Shown here: one piece after another, positions 1 through 8,820 of the stretch
Layout of the letters: the number at the start of each line of letters is the position of its first letter
Position numbering within the stretch: the stretch's first letter is position 1
Source: an uncultured Acetatifactor sp.
Lineage (GTDB): Bacteria; Bacillota; Clostridia; Lachnospirales; Lachnospiraceae
Length of the DNA: 64,000 bases
Direction of reading: 5' to 3'
Assembly: GCA_910586835.1 (NCBI GenBank)
Contig: CAJUJU010000003.1
Location: 25,820-89,819 of the forward strand
Notes under the pieces: generated by a model
What the model was told of the DNA's origin: nothing
What the model saw: the letters and a program-made list of their open reading frames with translations, nothing else
Databases searched by the model: none
Made by a program: the position numbers and the translations under genes

Positions 1-723
1 ACCGGCGCGGCAAACGATATCGAGAAGGCTACGGACATTGCACGGAACATGGTGACTCGTTACGGCATGAGCAAAAAGTTCGGCCTTGTGGGGCTGGCTA
101 CGGTGGAGAGCCAGTATCTGGAGGGCAGGACGGCGTTGAACTGCAGCGACGAGACGGCGGCAAAGATCGACGCGGAAGTGGTGGAGATCCTGAAGGAGAG
201 CTACGAGAAGGCGCTGGCCCTGCTTCGGGATAACAGAGACGTTATGGATAAGCTGGCCGAGTTCCTGATCGAGAAGGAGACCATAACCGGCAAGGAGTTT
301 ATGGAAATCTACCGCCGGGAAAAAGGAATTCCGGAGCCGGAAGAAAAGCAGGAGGAGAAGAATGCGGAATCCGGAAGGCCTGCGGCAGCACAGGAGACAG
401 AGAACGCATCCGAGGCCGGGGAAACGGACGGAACCGCAAAACCCCAGGAGATTCCGCAGGTGATAGAGATGCCCGGGCCTGTGGAGACGCCGGAGCCGGT
501 GAAGCTGCCGGATGACGTCTCGGGAGGCGCGGAAGCGGAAGAAGGTTTCTCTGCTCCGGCCCAAGAGGAACAACAGCCGGAGGAAAGGAGCGCATCCGAG
601 GCCGGGGAACAGGAGTCCGGCGCGGAAGCTTCTTTTTCGGAGCAGTTGAAGAAAGCGTCGGAGGACTGCGGCGATTCCGATGACAAGCGGCCCAGGGGAC
701 GTTTTTCCAATGGCAGAGTATAG
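1..723 (+). CDS. ftsH: ATP-dependent zinc metalloprotease FtsH, C-terminal part (5' end outside window)
   Basis: The frame is open from base 1 and begins inside the M41 peptidase domain ([18 protein letters not shown], then RYGMSK and GLVGLA), which matches the C-terminal part of FtsH. FtsH is a membrane-bound AAA+ hexamer that degrades misfolded and regulatory membrane proteins. The AAA module, the HEXXH site and the membrane helices lie upstream of the window. After the conserved domain ends near [10 protein letters not shown] there is a long tail of more than 100 residues, rich in Glu, Pro and Ala, with no recognisable fold. Such variable acidic tails occur in some clostridial FtsH proteins. 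The ATG at base 49 is internal and not a start. HflK and HflC, known FtsH partners in other bacteria, are encoded separately at 17-19 kb. Confidence 0.93.
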   Translation, partial: TGAANDIEKATDIARNMVTRYGMSKKFGLVGLATVESQYLEGRTALNCSDETAAKIDAEVVEILKESYEKALALLRDNRDVMDKLAEFLIEKETITGKEFMEIYRREKGIPEPEEKQEEKNAESGRPAAAQETENASEAGETDGTAKPQEIPQVIEMPGPVETPEPVKLPDDVSGGAEAEEGFSAPAQEEQQPEERSASEAGEQESGAEASFSEQLKKASEDCGDSDDKRPRGRFSNGRV

Positions 724-741
724 GGATAGATGTGAAGGCAG

Positions 742-776
742 GAGGCTGTGGCGCCGGCGTGGGCACGCAGCCTCTT
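742..776 (+). terminator. Possible terminator hairpin after ftsH
   Basis: GAGGCTGTG (742-750) can pair with CGCAGCCTC (766-774) using one G-U pair, and a GC-rich loop lies between them. Only a short TTCT follows, so termination would be weak. It lies between the ftsH stop and the uvrC ribosome site. Confidence 0.35.
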
Positions 777-830
777 CTGATGCACAGGAGCAGAGGGACA
801 CGGGATGTTGAAAATCCGAAGGAGGCGTCA

Positions 831-2735
831 ATGTTCAATTTTGAGGAAGAACTGAAAAAGCTCCCGAAGGAGCCGGGAGTATACATTATGCGGGATGACA
901 GAGATGTCATTTTATATGTGGGCAAGGCGGTAAATCTACATAACCGGGTTCGTTCCTACTTTCGGGAGAATATCGGAAGGGGGCCTGCCATCGACAAAAT
1001 GGTGACACTGATCGCCCGGTTTGAGTATATTGTCACGGATTCGGAGCTGGAGGCACTGGTGCTGGAGAATAATCTTATCAAGGAATATTCTCCCAAATAC
1101 AATACTCTGCTGAAGGACGACAAGACCTATCCCTATATCAAGGTGACGGTGGGGGAGGACTTTCCCAGGATCCTCTTCTCCCGGACTATGAAAAAGGATA
1201 AGTCCAGATACTTTGGCCCTTACACCAGCGCGGCGGCGGTGAAGGACACCATAGAGCTGCTGAACAAGCTGTACTGTCTGCGCACCTGCACCCGTTCTTT
1301 GCCCAGAGACATCGGCCTGGAGCGGCCCTGCCTGAACTATCATATCAAGCAGTGTGCGGCCCCCTGCCAGGGGTATGTGACAAAGGAGGAGTATCGGGAG
1401 AAGGTGGCCCAGGCCCTTGACTTTCTGAACGGGAATTATAATGTGATTCTGAAGGAGCTGGAGGGAAAGATGAAGGCTGCGGCGGAGCAGCTTGACTTTG
1501 AGGCGGCTGCCGGCTACCGGGATCTGTACAACAGCGTAAAGCAGGTATCCCAGAAGCAGAAGATCACGGACAGCGTGGGCGAGGATAAGGACATTATCGC
1601 GCTGTATCAGGACGATTCGGAGGCCGTGGTGCAGGTGTTTTTTGTTCGGGACGGAAAGCTCATCGGCAGGGAACATTACTATATGACGCATGTGTCGGAA
1701 AACGGAAAGGCTCAGGTTTTGGAGAACTTTGTAAAACAGTTTTATGCGGGGACGCCGTTTATTCCGAGAGAACTGATGCTTCAGTATGAGATTGAGGACA
1801 GGGAGCTTATTGAGAAGTGGCTTTCCCAGAGAAAAGGGGGAAGAGTGCATGTGCGGGTGCCCAAGATCGGCTCCAAGGAAAAGCTGGTGGAGCTGGCGGC
1901 GCAGAATGCCAGGCACATTCTGGAACAGGACAGAGAGCGGCTGAAGCGGGAGGAGGGGCGCACCATCGGCGCCGTGAAAGAGATTGCCGCACTTTTGGGG
2001 CTGGGACATGTGGAGAGGATGGAGGCCTTCGACATCTCTAACATCAACGGTTTTGAAAATGTGGGTTCCATGATCGTATTTGAAAAGGGAAAGCCCAAGC
2101 CCAGCGATTACCGGAAGTTTAGGATCAGGACGGTGTCAGGCCCTGATGACTACGCCTGTATGCGGGAGGTTCTGACCAGAAGATTTACCCACGGCATAGA
2201 GGAGCGGGAAGAGCTGGAGGAGAAGAATATGGACAGAGAGTATGGCAGCTTTACCAGATTTCCCGATCTGCTTATGATGGACGGAGGCAGGGGGCAGGTA
2301 AACATTGCCCTGGCGGTGCTGGAGGAGCTTCACATCACCATTCCGGTCTGCGGCATGGTGAAGGATGACAATCACCGCACGAGAGGGCTGTATTACAATA
2401 ATACAGAACTGCCCATAGACACCCGCTCAGAGGGCTTTAAGCTGATTACCCGGGTTCAGGATGAGGCCCACCGCTTCGCCATCGAATACCACCGTTCCCT
2501 GAGGGGCAAGGCTCAGGTGAAGTCCGTGCTGGACGATATCCCCGGGGTAGGGCCTGCCAGAAGGAAGGCGCTGATGCGGCGTTTTAAGTCCATCGAGGAG
2601 ATCAAAGAGGCGTCGGTGGAGGAGCTTGCGGAGATTCCGGAGCTGAATCGGCGGGCTGCGGAGGAGATCTTCCGCTTTTTTCGGAAAAAAGCGGAAGGGA
2701 AAACTTCACATAGCGTTCCGGGTATGGTAGAATGA
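831..2735 (+). CDS. uvrC: Excinuclease ABC subunit UvrC
   Basis: UvrC makes the dual incision in nucleotide excision repair together with UvrA and UvrB. The 634-residue product has the family's normal size and order. The GIY-YIG nuclease is N-terminal ([10 protein letters not shown], then [10 protein letters not shown]). A UvrB-binding UVR motif follows near residues 200-235 ([20 protein letters not shown]). The UvrC RNase-H-like nuclease comes next ([32 protein letters not shown]). Tandem helix-hairpin-helix motifs end the protein ([15 protein letters not shown]). The ATG at 831 was chosen because AAGGAGG lies just upstream and homology begins there. An in-frame upstream extension of 33 codons from 732 runs through the hairpin after ftsH and shows no family similarity. 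Confidence 0.95.
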   Translation: MFNFEEELKKLPKEPGVYIMRDDRDVILYVGKAVNLHNRVRSYFRENIGRGPAIDKMVTLIARFEYIVTDSELEALVLENNLIKEYSPKYNTLLKDDKTYPYIKVTVGEDFPRILFSRTMKKDKSRYFGPYTSAAAVKDTIELLNKLYCLRTCTRSLPRDIGLERPCLNYHIKQCAAPCQGYVTKEEYREKVAQALDFLNGNYNVILKELEGKMKAAAEQLDFEAAAGYRDLYNSVKQVSQKQKITDSVGEDKDIIALYQDDSEAVVQVFFVRDGKLIGREHYYMTHVSENGKAQVLENFVKQFYAGTPFIPRELMLQYEIEDRELIEKWLSQRKGGRVHVRVPKIGSKEKLVELAAQNARHILEQDRERLKREEGRTIGAVKEIAALLGLGHVERMEAFDISNINGFENVGSMIVFEKGKPKPSDYRKFRIRTVSGPDDYACMREVLTRRFTHGIEEREELEEKNMDREYGSFTRFPDLLMMDGGRGQVNIALAVLEELHITIPVCGMVKDDNHRTRGLYYNNTELPIDTRSEGFKLITRVQDEAHRFAIEYHRSLRGKAQVKSVLDDIPGVGPARRKALMRRFKSIEEIKEASVEELAEIPELNRRAAEEIFRFFRKKAEGKTSHSVPGMVE

Positions 2736-2796
2736 ATGCAGCAGGCGGCTGACCATGAATGAACCCTGTAATAAGGCCGCGGCGTGGAGGCGGGAT

Positions 2797-3738
2797 ATGG
2801 ATTATGTTACATTGACTCGTTTGATTGAAAAAATGAAGCTGGAGAATCTGACCCCGGAGATCGATGTCAAGGGAATCAGGATCCGGCAGCCGGACATCAA
2901 TCGTCCGGCGCTGCAGATGGCGGGTTATCTGAAGCATTTTGAAGCGACCCGGGTGCAGGTCATCGGGTTTGTGGAGTACAGTTACTTCAGTGATCTGGAT
3001 GAGGCCAGAAAGGGGGAGGTGTGTGACGAGCTGATGAGCTATGACGTGCCTGCCTTTGTGTTCTGTCGTGAGCTTTACCCGGATCCTGTTTTCCTGGAAA
3101 AGGCCATCGCCCACAGGATCCCCATACTTTCCACCAAGAAGACTACTTCGTCCTTTATGGCGGAAGCCATCAGGTGGCTGAACGTGAAGCTTGCCCCCTG
3201 TATTTCCGTCCACGGGGTGCTGGTGGATGTCTACGGGGAAGGGGTGCTGATCACCGGCGAGAGCGGCATCGGCAAGTCCGAGGCGGCGCTGGAGCTGGTA
3301 AAGAGAGGGCACCGTCTGGTGACGGACGACGTGGTGGAGCTTCGCAAGGTGAGCGACGACACGCTGATCGGTTCCGCTCCCGATGTGACCAAGCATCTGA
3401 TTGAGCTGCGGGGAATCGGAATCGTGGATATCAAGGCGCTGTTCGGAGCGTCCTCCGTAAAGGATACCCAGTCAGTGGATCTGGTCATCAAGCTGGAGGA
3501 TTGGGATAAGGATAAGGAATACGACAGGCTGGGCCTGGAGGAGACCTATACGGAGTACCTGGGAAATAAGATTGTATGTCACAATATCCCCATCCGGCCC
3601 GGGCGGAACCTGGCAATCATCTGCGAGTCAGCGGCTGTAAACCACCGCCAGAAGAAGATGGGCTACAACGCGGCGCAGGAGCTCTATTCCCGGGTGCAGA
3701 ATTCGTTGGCGAAGAGAAGAGACGAGGATGACGAGTAA
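2797..3738 (+). CDS. hprK: HPr kinase/phosphorylase
   Basis: This bifunctional enzyme phosphorylates and dephosphorylates Ser46 of HPr and Crh, and is the sensor of carbon catabolite repression in Firmicutes. The 313-residue product has the N-terminal HprK domain, a Walker A P-loop GESGIGKS at residues 154-161, and the family signature around LRGIGIVDIKALFG. The GGAGG at 2786-2790 sits six bases before the ATG at 2797, so that start is preferred over the in-frame ATG at 2755. The gene follows uvrC closely and lies four genes upstream of a Crh-like gene (7495-7755), its likely substrate. The next gene encodes a ROK glucokinase, so three carbon-control genes share this segment. Confidence 0.95.
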   Translation: MDYVTLTRLIEKMKLENLTPEIDVKGIRIRQPDINRPALQMAGYLKHFEATRVQVIGFVEYSYFSDLDEARKGEVCDELMSYDVPAFVFCRELYPDPVFLEKAIAHRIPILSTKKTTSSFMAEAIRWLNVKLAPCISVHGVLVDVYGEGVLITGESGIGKSEAALELVKRGHRLVTDDVVELRKVSDDTLIGSAPDVTKHLIELRGIGIVDIKALFGASSVKDTQSVDLVIKLEDWDKDKEYDRLGLEETYTEYLGNKIVCHNIPIRPGRNLAIICESAAVNHRQKKMGYNAAQELYSRVQNSLAKRRDEDDE

Positions 3739-3813
3739 CAGAAAAACAGCGGCTTTGCGGAAAGCGGCCGTGATGCATACAGTACACTTATAAGAGGACA
3801 GGGAGGAGAAATA

Positions 3814-4752
3814 ATGGGTAGATATGCTTTTGGAGTGGATATCGGCGGAACCACCATAAAAATCGGATTATTCAATGCGGAGGGCACCGTTTTGGATAAA
3901 TGGGAGATTCCCACGGATAAGGAAAACGATGGGGAAGCAATTTTTCCGGATATCGCAGCAAGTCTTCTGGCAAAGATGAAGGAAAAGGGAATCCGGGAGG
4001 AAGAACTGGCGGGAATCGGCGTGGGCGCGCCGGGAGCTGTGGATGATGCCGGAACCCTGGTGGGCGGAGCGGTCAATATCGGCTGGAAGCCTTTTAACAT
4101 ACCCGAGGCCCTGAACGCATATATTAATGTACCTGTGAAGGCTTCAAACGACGCAAACGCGGCAGCCTTCGGCGAGCTGTGGCAGGGCGGCGGCAAGGGC
4201 TGTCAGAGCATGGTGGCCGTGACCCTGGGAACCGGCGTGGGCGGCGGCATCGTTGTAAACGGCAGGATTCTTTCCGGTTCAACCGGAGCCGGCGGAGAGA
4301 TCGGACATATTCACCTGGAGGATAATGAGACGGAGGAATGCGGCTGCAAAAACAAAGGTTGTCTGGAGCAGTACGCTTCCGCAACCGGAATCGTGAGGCT
4401 GGCCAAGAGACGTCTTGCCAAAGATGAACAGCCCAGCGTACTCCGGGGCGGGGAAATTTCTGCAAAGAGCGTTTTCGACGCCGTGAAGGCAGGAGATCAG
4501 GTGGCCATTGAGATTGCCGCACAGTTCGGAGATTATCTGGGGAAGGGGCTGGCAGCGGTTGCAGGCGTTGTCAACCCGGAAATCTTTGTGATCGGGGGCG
4601 GCGTATCCAAGGCGGGGGAGATCCTGTTGTCCTTTGTGGAGCCTCCTTTTCAGAAGTATGCGTTTTCGCAGTGCAGGGGCGCAAAATTTGTCCTGGCAAA
4701 GCTGGGGAACGACGCGGGTATTTTCGGGGCGGCAGGACTGATTTTGAGATAA
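3814..4752 (+). CDS. glcK: ROK-family glucokinase
   Basis: A predicted cytoplasmic ATP-dependent glucose kinase. The N-terminal phosphate-binding motif is GVDIGGTTIKIGLF. The catalytic region includes SNDANAAAFGELWQGGGKG. The ROK zinc motif is CGCKNKGCLEQYAS, preceded by GEIGHIHLE, and the second nucleotide-binding segment is NPEIFVIGGGVSKAG. At 312 residues it has the size of Bacillus-type GlcK. GGGAGGAGAAATA lies immediately upstream of the ATG. Position next to hprK supports a role in glucose metabolism, although ROK kinases for other hexoses (N-acetylmannosamine, fructose, allose) share these motifs. Confidence 0.88.
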   Translation: MGRYAFGVDIGGTTIKIGLFNAEGTVLDKWEIPTDKENDGEAIFPDIAASLLAKMKEKGIREEELAGIGVGAPGAVDDAGTLVGGAVNIGWKPFNIPEALNAYINVPVKASNDANAAAFGELWQGGGKGCQSMVAVTLGTGVGGGIVVNGRILSGSTGAGGEIGHIHLEDNETEECGCKNKGCLEQYASATGIVRLAKRRLAKDEQPSVLRGGEISAKSVFDAVKAGDQVAIEIAAQFGDYLGKGLAAVAGVVNPEIFVIGGGVSKAGEILLSFVEPPFQKYAFSQCRGAKFVLAKLGNDAGIFGAAGLILR

Positions 4753-4795
4753 GTTTTGCCGGGTAGTGAGTCAGAGGAGAGATAAATTAAATATT

Positions 4796-5722
4796 ATGAT
4801 AAGTCAGGCAGTGATTCAGGCGCTTAAAAATTTTGTGCCGGAGGAAAACATCAGCTTACAGGAGCCCATGGCGGCTCATACCACCTTCCGCATAGGCGGA
4901 CCGGCAGATTGTTTTGTGCAGCTGGAAAGCAGAGAACAGCTGATCGGTGTGCAGAAGTATCTGTATCAGGTGGAGGTGCCCTTTTTCGTGTTGGGAAACG
5001 GCAGTAACCTGCTGGTCAGCGACAACGGATATCCCGGCATCATACTTCAGATCGGACAGCGCATGAGCAGGATAGAGGTGGACGGCCGCAGGATCACGGC
5101 GCAGGCAGGGGCGACATTGGCCCAGGTGGCCAGGACGGCGCTGGAGCACGGGCTGACCGGCTTGGAATTTGCCTCCGGCATTCCGGGAACCGTGGGCGGC
5201 GGCGTGGTGATGAACGCCGGGGCCTACGACGGAGAGCTGAGCCAGGTGGTGAAGCAGGTAAATGTGGTGAGTCGGCAGGGCGAGATTATGGAACTGGATA
5301 ATTCCACCATGGAGTTCGGCTACCGAACCAGCACGATCAGAACGAATCCCTTTACCGTGACGGATGTGATTTTTGAGCTGGAGGAGGGAGACCGGGAGCA
5401 GATCAGGGCGAAGATGGAGGAACTGGCGGCCAGAAGACGGGAAAAACAGCCGCTGGAATATCCCAGTGCCGGCAGTACCTTTAAGCGTCCAAGGGGGAAC
5501 TTTGCCGGAAAGCTTATTATGGACGCAGGGCTGAGAGGCTATCAGACAGGCGGTGCAAGAGTATCCGACAAGCACTGCGGTTTTATCATTAATGTGGGAG
5601 GCGCCACCGCCCAGGACGTCCGGGATGTGATCCTGGAGGTACAGGAGCGGGTAAAGGACAGATTCGGCGTTAATCTGGAAACGGAAGTGCTGTTTCTGGG
5701 TTGGGGGATAAAAGAAAGATGA
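4796..5722 (+). CDS. murB: UDP-N-acetylenolpyruvoylglucosamine reductase MurB
   Basis: MurB carries out the NADPH-dependent, FAD-bound reduction that forms UDP-N-acetylmuramate in the cytoplasmic stage of peptidoglycan synthesis. The FAD domain shows TTFRIGGPADCFV and VLGNGSNLLVSDNG, followed by ASGIPGTVGGGVVMNAGAYD. The C-terminal catalytic region has PSAGSTFKRP with the proton-donating Ser. The ATG at 4796 gives 308 residues, typical of the family. AGAGGAGA lies rather far upstream (about 15 bases), and an in-frame GTG at 4766 would add ten residues, so the start is somewhat uncertain. The stop overlaps the rapZ start. Confidence 0.93.
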   Translation: MISQAVIQALKNFVPEENISLQEPMAAHTTFRIGGPADCFVQLESREQLIGVQKYLYQVEVPFFVLGNGSNLLVSDNGYPGIILQIGQRMSRIEVDGRRITAQAGATLAQVARTALEHGLTGLEFASGIPGTVGGGVVMNAGAYDGELSQVVKQVNVVSRQGEIMELDNSTMEFGYRTSTIRTNPFTVTDVIFELEEGDREQIRAKMEELAARRREKQPLEYPSAGSTFKRPRGNFAGKLIMDAGLRGYQTGGARVSDKHCGFIINVGGATAQDVRDVILEVQERVKDRFGVNLETEVLFLGWGIKER

Positions 5723-6585
5723 GATTTGTGATCGTGACGGGGATGAGCGGCGGTGGGAAAAGTACCGCGCTGAAGATGCTGGAGGACGCGGGCTTTTACT
5801 GCGTGGACAACCTTCCGGTCTCCCTGATTGAAAAGTTCGTGGAGCTGATCTCCATGCCGAACAGTGAGATCAGTAAGGTGGCGCTTGGGCTGGATGTGCG
5901 TTCGGACCAGTCCTTTGAGGACGCCACAAGAGTTCTGGAAGAAATGAAACAAAAGGGTTATCAGTTTGAGATCCTTTTTCTGGACGCGGACGTGAATGTT
6001 CTGATCAAAAGATTCAAGGAGACAAGGAGAATTCATCCGCTGGCTGCGGACGGCAGAGTGGAGGACGGAGTCAGGACAGAGCGCAGGGTACTGGAAAATA
6101 TCCGCCGGAGCGCCGATTATGTCATTGATACCTCCCATCTCCTCACAAGGGAATTAAAGGAAGAGCTTGACCGAATTTTTGTGGGGAACGGGGAATATAA
6201 TAGTCTTATGGTGACGGTCATGTCCTTCGGCTTTAAGTACGGTATCCCCTCGGACGCGGATCTGGTGTTCGACGTGCGTTTCCTGCCAAATCCCTTTTAT
6301 ATTGACGAGCTGAAGCGGAAGACGGGAAACGACAGGGAGGTACAGGACTTTGTCATGAAGCACGAGGAGTCGGAGGCCTTTATGGAAAAGCTCACGGATA
6401 TGCTGCAGTTTCTGATTCCGAACTATGTGAAGGAAGGAAAATACCGCCTGGTGGTTGCCATCGGCTGTACCGGGGGAAAACACAGGAGCGTAACCCTGGC
6501 AAACGAGCTGTATGGGCGCATGAAGGACAGAGGGACCTACGGCATGAAGCTCTATCACCGGGATGTGGAGAACAGAAGCGTTTGA
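5719..6585 (+). CDS. rapZ: RNase adapter / nucleotide-binding protein RapZ (YvcJ family)
   Basis: A P-loop nucleotide-binding protein. In E. coli RapZ steers RNase E to GlmZ RNA and senses glucosamine-6-phosphate. In Bacillus the YvcJ homologue hydrolyses GTP and ATP and affects competence. The 288-residue product has Walker A GMSGGGKST near the N-terminus, a central RFLPNPFY motif and the conserved C-terminal CTGGKHRSV. Its ATG overlaps the murB stop (ATGA), which implies translational coupling. In Bacillus the order is yvcJ-yvcK-yvcL-crh. Here the yvcK gene is absent between rapZ and whiA. The molecular target in this organism is not known from sequence. Confidence 0.93.
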   Translation: MRFVIVTGMSGGGKSTALKMLEDAGFYCVDNLPVSLIEKFVELISMPNSEISKVALGLDVRSDQSFEDATRVLEEMKQKGYQFEILFLDADVNVLIKRFKETRRIHPLAADGRVEDGVRTERRVLENIRRSADYVIDTSHLLTRELKEELDRIFVGNGEYNSLMVTVMSFGFKYGIPSDADLVFDVRFLPNPFYIDELKRKTGNDREVQDFVMKHEESEAFMEKLTDMLQFLIPNYVKEGKYRLVVAIGCTGGKHRSVTLANELYGRMKDRGTYGMKLYHRDVENRSV

Positions 6586-6601
6586 CGCAAGAGGGCAGGA
6601 G

Positions 6602-7498
6602 ATGTCTTTTTCAAGTGAGGTAAAAAGAGAACTGGAAAAACAGATCGGCTCAGCGAGGCATTGCCAGATCGCTGAGCTGGCTGCTGTCATGAACTTCTGC
6701 GGACAGTATGGAAAAGATGAAAATGGGCACTTTACCGTGGGATTTCAGACGGAAAATGAAGCTGTCGTCAGAAAAGGCTTTACATTATTGAAAAAAACAT
6801 ATAATATAGAAACGGGTTCCGTGCTGAGCAGCCAGGAAATGCATGGTCTTTTGGAGAAGCTGGGTAACCTGGAGGAGCCGGTGAGCCGGCTGATTCTTAA
6901 AAATGCCTGCTGTAAAAGAGCTTTTCTCAGGGGGGCCTTTTTAAGTGTGGGATCCATGAGCGATCCCGCAAAGGGCTATCATCTGGAATTTGCCTGTGCT
7001 GATGCTGCAAAGGCAGTGCAGCTGCGGGAGGTTATGGCAGCCTTTGATATTGAGTCAAAGATCATTGTGAGAAAAAAATATCATGTGGTTTACCTGAAGG
7101 AGGGTTCCGGTATTGTAGACCTGCTGAATGTCTGCGGAGCGCCAGTCTCTCTGATGAATCTTGAAAATCTCCGTATTCTGAAGGATATGAGAAATTCCGT
7201 GAACAGAAGGGTGAACTGCGAGACGGCGAATATAACAAAAACTGTCAACGCTGCGGCAAGGCAGGTGGAGGACATTGAATTTCTGAGGGTAAATTATGGG
7301 TTCCGGAATCTGCCGGCACCTCTGAGAGAAATGGCAGAGGTTCGGCTGGAACATCCTGATGCACCGCTCAAGGAACTGGGAGAATGCTTTCAACCCCCCA
7401 TCGGAAAATCGGGGGTCAATCATAGACTGCGCAGGCTGGGTGAGCTTGCTGAAAAAGTAAGGGGAAATCAGTTCCCCCAAAAGGAGGAGGCATTATGA
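6602..7498 (+). CDS. whiA: DNA-binding protein WhiA
   Basis: WhiA combines a LAGLIDADG-homing-endonuclease-like N-terminal fold without nuclease activity and a C-terminal helix-turn-helix. It acts in sporulation of Streptomyces and in cell division of Bacillus. The 298-residue product begins MSFSSEVKRELE, a hallmark start, has the central LKNACCKRAFLRGAFLSVGS, and ends with the HTH region LKELGECFQPPIGKSGVNHR. The ATG at 6602 was chosen on that N-terminus and an upstream purine-rich GCAGGAG. The stop overlaps the crh start in an ATGA, so the two are translationally coupled. Confidence 0.93.
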   Translation: MSFSSEVKRELEKQIGSARHCQIAELAAVMNFCGQYGKDENGHFTVGFQTENEAVVRKGFTLLKKTYNIETGSVLSSQEMHGLLEKLGNLEEPVSRLILKNACCKRAFLRGAFLSVGSMSDPAKGYHLEFACADAAKAVQLREVMAAFDIESKIIVRKKYHVVYLKEGSGIVDLLNVCGAPVSLMNLENLRILKDMRNSVNRRVNCETANITKTVNAAARQVEDIEFLRVNYGFRNLPAPLREMAEVRLEHPDAPLKELGECFQPPIGKSGVNHRLRRLGELAEKVRGNQFPQKEEAL

Positions 7499-7755
7499 TT
7501 AAGAAAAGTATCCGGATCAACCTGGAGAGCGGTCTGGAGGCAAGACCGGTGGCATTGCTGGTACAGGAAGCCAGCAGGTACGAAAGTACCATTTACATTC
7601 AGTCAGGCGAGAGAAGAGTAAATGCCAAGAGTATTATGGGCATGATGAGTCTGGGGCTTGACAACGGCGAAAAACTGGAGGTTTCCGCCGAGGGAATCGA
7701 CGAGCAGGCCGCAGTGGACGGGATCGAGCGTTTTCTCGGAGGAAAGGTTGCGTAG
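7495..7755 (+). CDS. crh: Crh-like HPr paralogue (His15 replaced by Glu, Ser46 kept)
   Basis: An 86-residue protein of the HPr fold. In HPr the phosphoenolpyruvate-derived phosphate is carried on His15 (GLHARPA). Here residue 15 is Glu (SGLEARPVA), so sugar-transport phosphotransfer should be impossible. The regulatory site Ser46 is intact in NAKSIMGMMSLG, so HprK can still act on it. That combination defines the Crh class, where Bacillus Crh has Gln at position 15. Synteny agrees: Bacillus crh also follows yvcL (whiA). Seryl-phosphorylated Crh is a co-repressor of CcpA. AAAGGAGG lies just upstream and the ATG overlaps the whiA stop. The symbol is assigned by synteny and residues; databases would often label such a protein only as HPr family. 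Confidence 0.85.
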   Translation: MIKKSIRINLESGLEARPVALLVQEASRYESTIYIQSGERRVNAKSIMGMMSLGLDNGEKLEVSAEGIDEQAAVDGIERFLGGKVA

Positions 7756-7769
7756 GATCTGATAAGCAG

Positions 7770-7803
7770 GGCGGAGTCAATGGAAACATTGGTTCTGCCT
7801 TTT
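7770..7803 (+). terminator. Rho-independent terminator after crh
   Basis: Bases 7770-7782 pair fully with 7787-7799 (13 pairs, four of them G-U) around a GAAA tetraloop. TTTT follows. It closes the operon that ends with crh. Confidence 0.8.
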
Positions 7804-7845
7804 GTGTCCCAATAAGAAAAGATTTATCAGAAAGAGGTGATACAT

Positions 7846-8733
7846 ATGCCGAAAAAACTACTATTTGTTTATAACCCCAAGGCCGGGAAGGCACAGATCC
7901 GTTTAAGGCTGGCCGACATCCTGAACACCTTTGCGGAGGCGGATTATGAGATTACCGCAGCGCCTACCAGAGGACATAATGACGCCAGGCGGATTGTGGC
8001 GGAGAGATCCCGGGAGTATGAGCTCGTGGTGTGCAGCGGCGGGGACGGAACTCTGGACGAGGTGGTGACGGGGATGAGGCAGAGCGGGTTCCGCACGCCC
8101 ATCGGCTATATCCCGGCGGGGAGCACCAACGATTTCGGCGGCAGCCTGTCTCTGCCCAAAAACATGGTAAAGGCAGCGGAGACAGCGGTTCGGGGGAAGA
8201 ACTTTGCCTGTGACATCGGCGCCTTTAACGACGATGTGTTTGTCTATATCGCGGCCTTTGGTTTGTTTACGGACGTATCCTATGAGACGGCGCAGGATAT
8301 GAAGAATGTGCTGGGGCATATGGCTTACCTGTTGGAAGGAGTGAAGCGGTTGTCCGCAGTCCGTTCCTTTCCCATGAAGGTCATCTGCGAGGGACGGGTC
8401 ATAGAGGATGATTTTATCTTCGGGATGATTACGAATTCCGTATCCGTGGGCGGATTCAAGAATATTACGGGCAAAAATGTGCGGCTCAATGACGGATTGT
8501 TCGAGGTGACACTGATCAGAAAGCCCAAAAACCCGGTGGAACTGAACAACATTGTGATTTCCCTGTTGAACCGGGATGTGGATACCAGCGCCATGTACTG
8601 CTTCCGCGCGGCGGAGATAACGCTGGAGTCCCCGGAGCCCGTTGCATGGACGCTGGACGGGGAGAACGGGGGCAGCCACAGAAAGGTGGAGATCAAAAAT
8701 ATCTGCAAGGGAATTGATATTCGGGTAAAGTAA
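7846..8733 (+). CDS. Diacylglycerol kinase-like lipid kinase (YegS/DgkB family)
   Basis: A soluble lipid kinase of the DAGK catalytic family, 295 residues. It has the N-terminal FVYNPKAGK motif, the nucleotide-binding CSGGDGTLDEVVTGM loop, and IPAGSTNDFGGSL, all hallmark DAGK motifs. The C-terminal half contains NSVSVGGFKNI and LNDGLFEVTLI. The AAAGAGGTG at 7831-7839 supports the ATG at 7846 over a GTG at 7837. Gram-positive DgkB recycles diacylglycerol released during lipoteichoic-acid synthesis, which would be a plausible role here. The substrate cannot be told from sequence, and sphingoid-base or undecaprenol substrates remain possible. Confidence 0.85.
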   Translation: MPKKLLFVYNPKAGKAQIRLRLADILNTFAEADYEITAAPTRGHNDARRIVAERSREYELVVCSGGDGTLDEVVTGMRQSGFRTPIGYIPAGSTNDFGGSLSLPKNMVKAAETAVRGKNFACDIGAFNDDVFVYIAAFGLFTDVSYETAQDMKNVLGHMAYLLEGVKRLSAVRSFPMKVICEGRVIEDDFIFGMITNSVSVGGFKNITGKNVRLNDGLFEVTLIRKPKNPVELNNIVISLLNRDVDTSAMYCFRAAEITLESPEPVAWTLDGENGGSHRKVEIKNICKGIDIRVK

Positions 8734-8737
8734 AAGC

Positions 8738-8766
8738 TTCCATTTTCAGCAAAATTATGTTATATT
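8738..8766 (+). promoter_or_regulatory. Candidate promoter of fba
   Basis: A TATATT hexamer at 8761-8766 lies 17 bases after a weak TTCCAT, in an AT-rich gap upstream of the aldolase gene. The -10 is good and the -35 is poor. Confidence 0.4.
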
Positions 8767-8820
8767 AACTAAAGATGCAGACGGTATTTTTAAAAGTAAA
8801 TATAAACGGAGGTAGGTAAC

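Noticed and set aside
732..830. N-terminal extension of UvrC
   Set aside because: It crosses a hairpin, has no family similarity, and AAGGAGG points to the ATG at 831.
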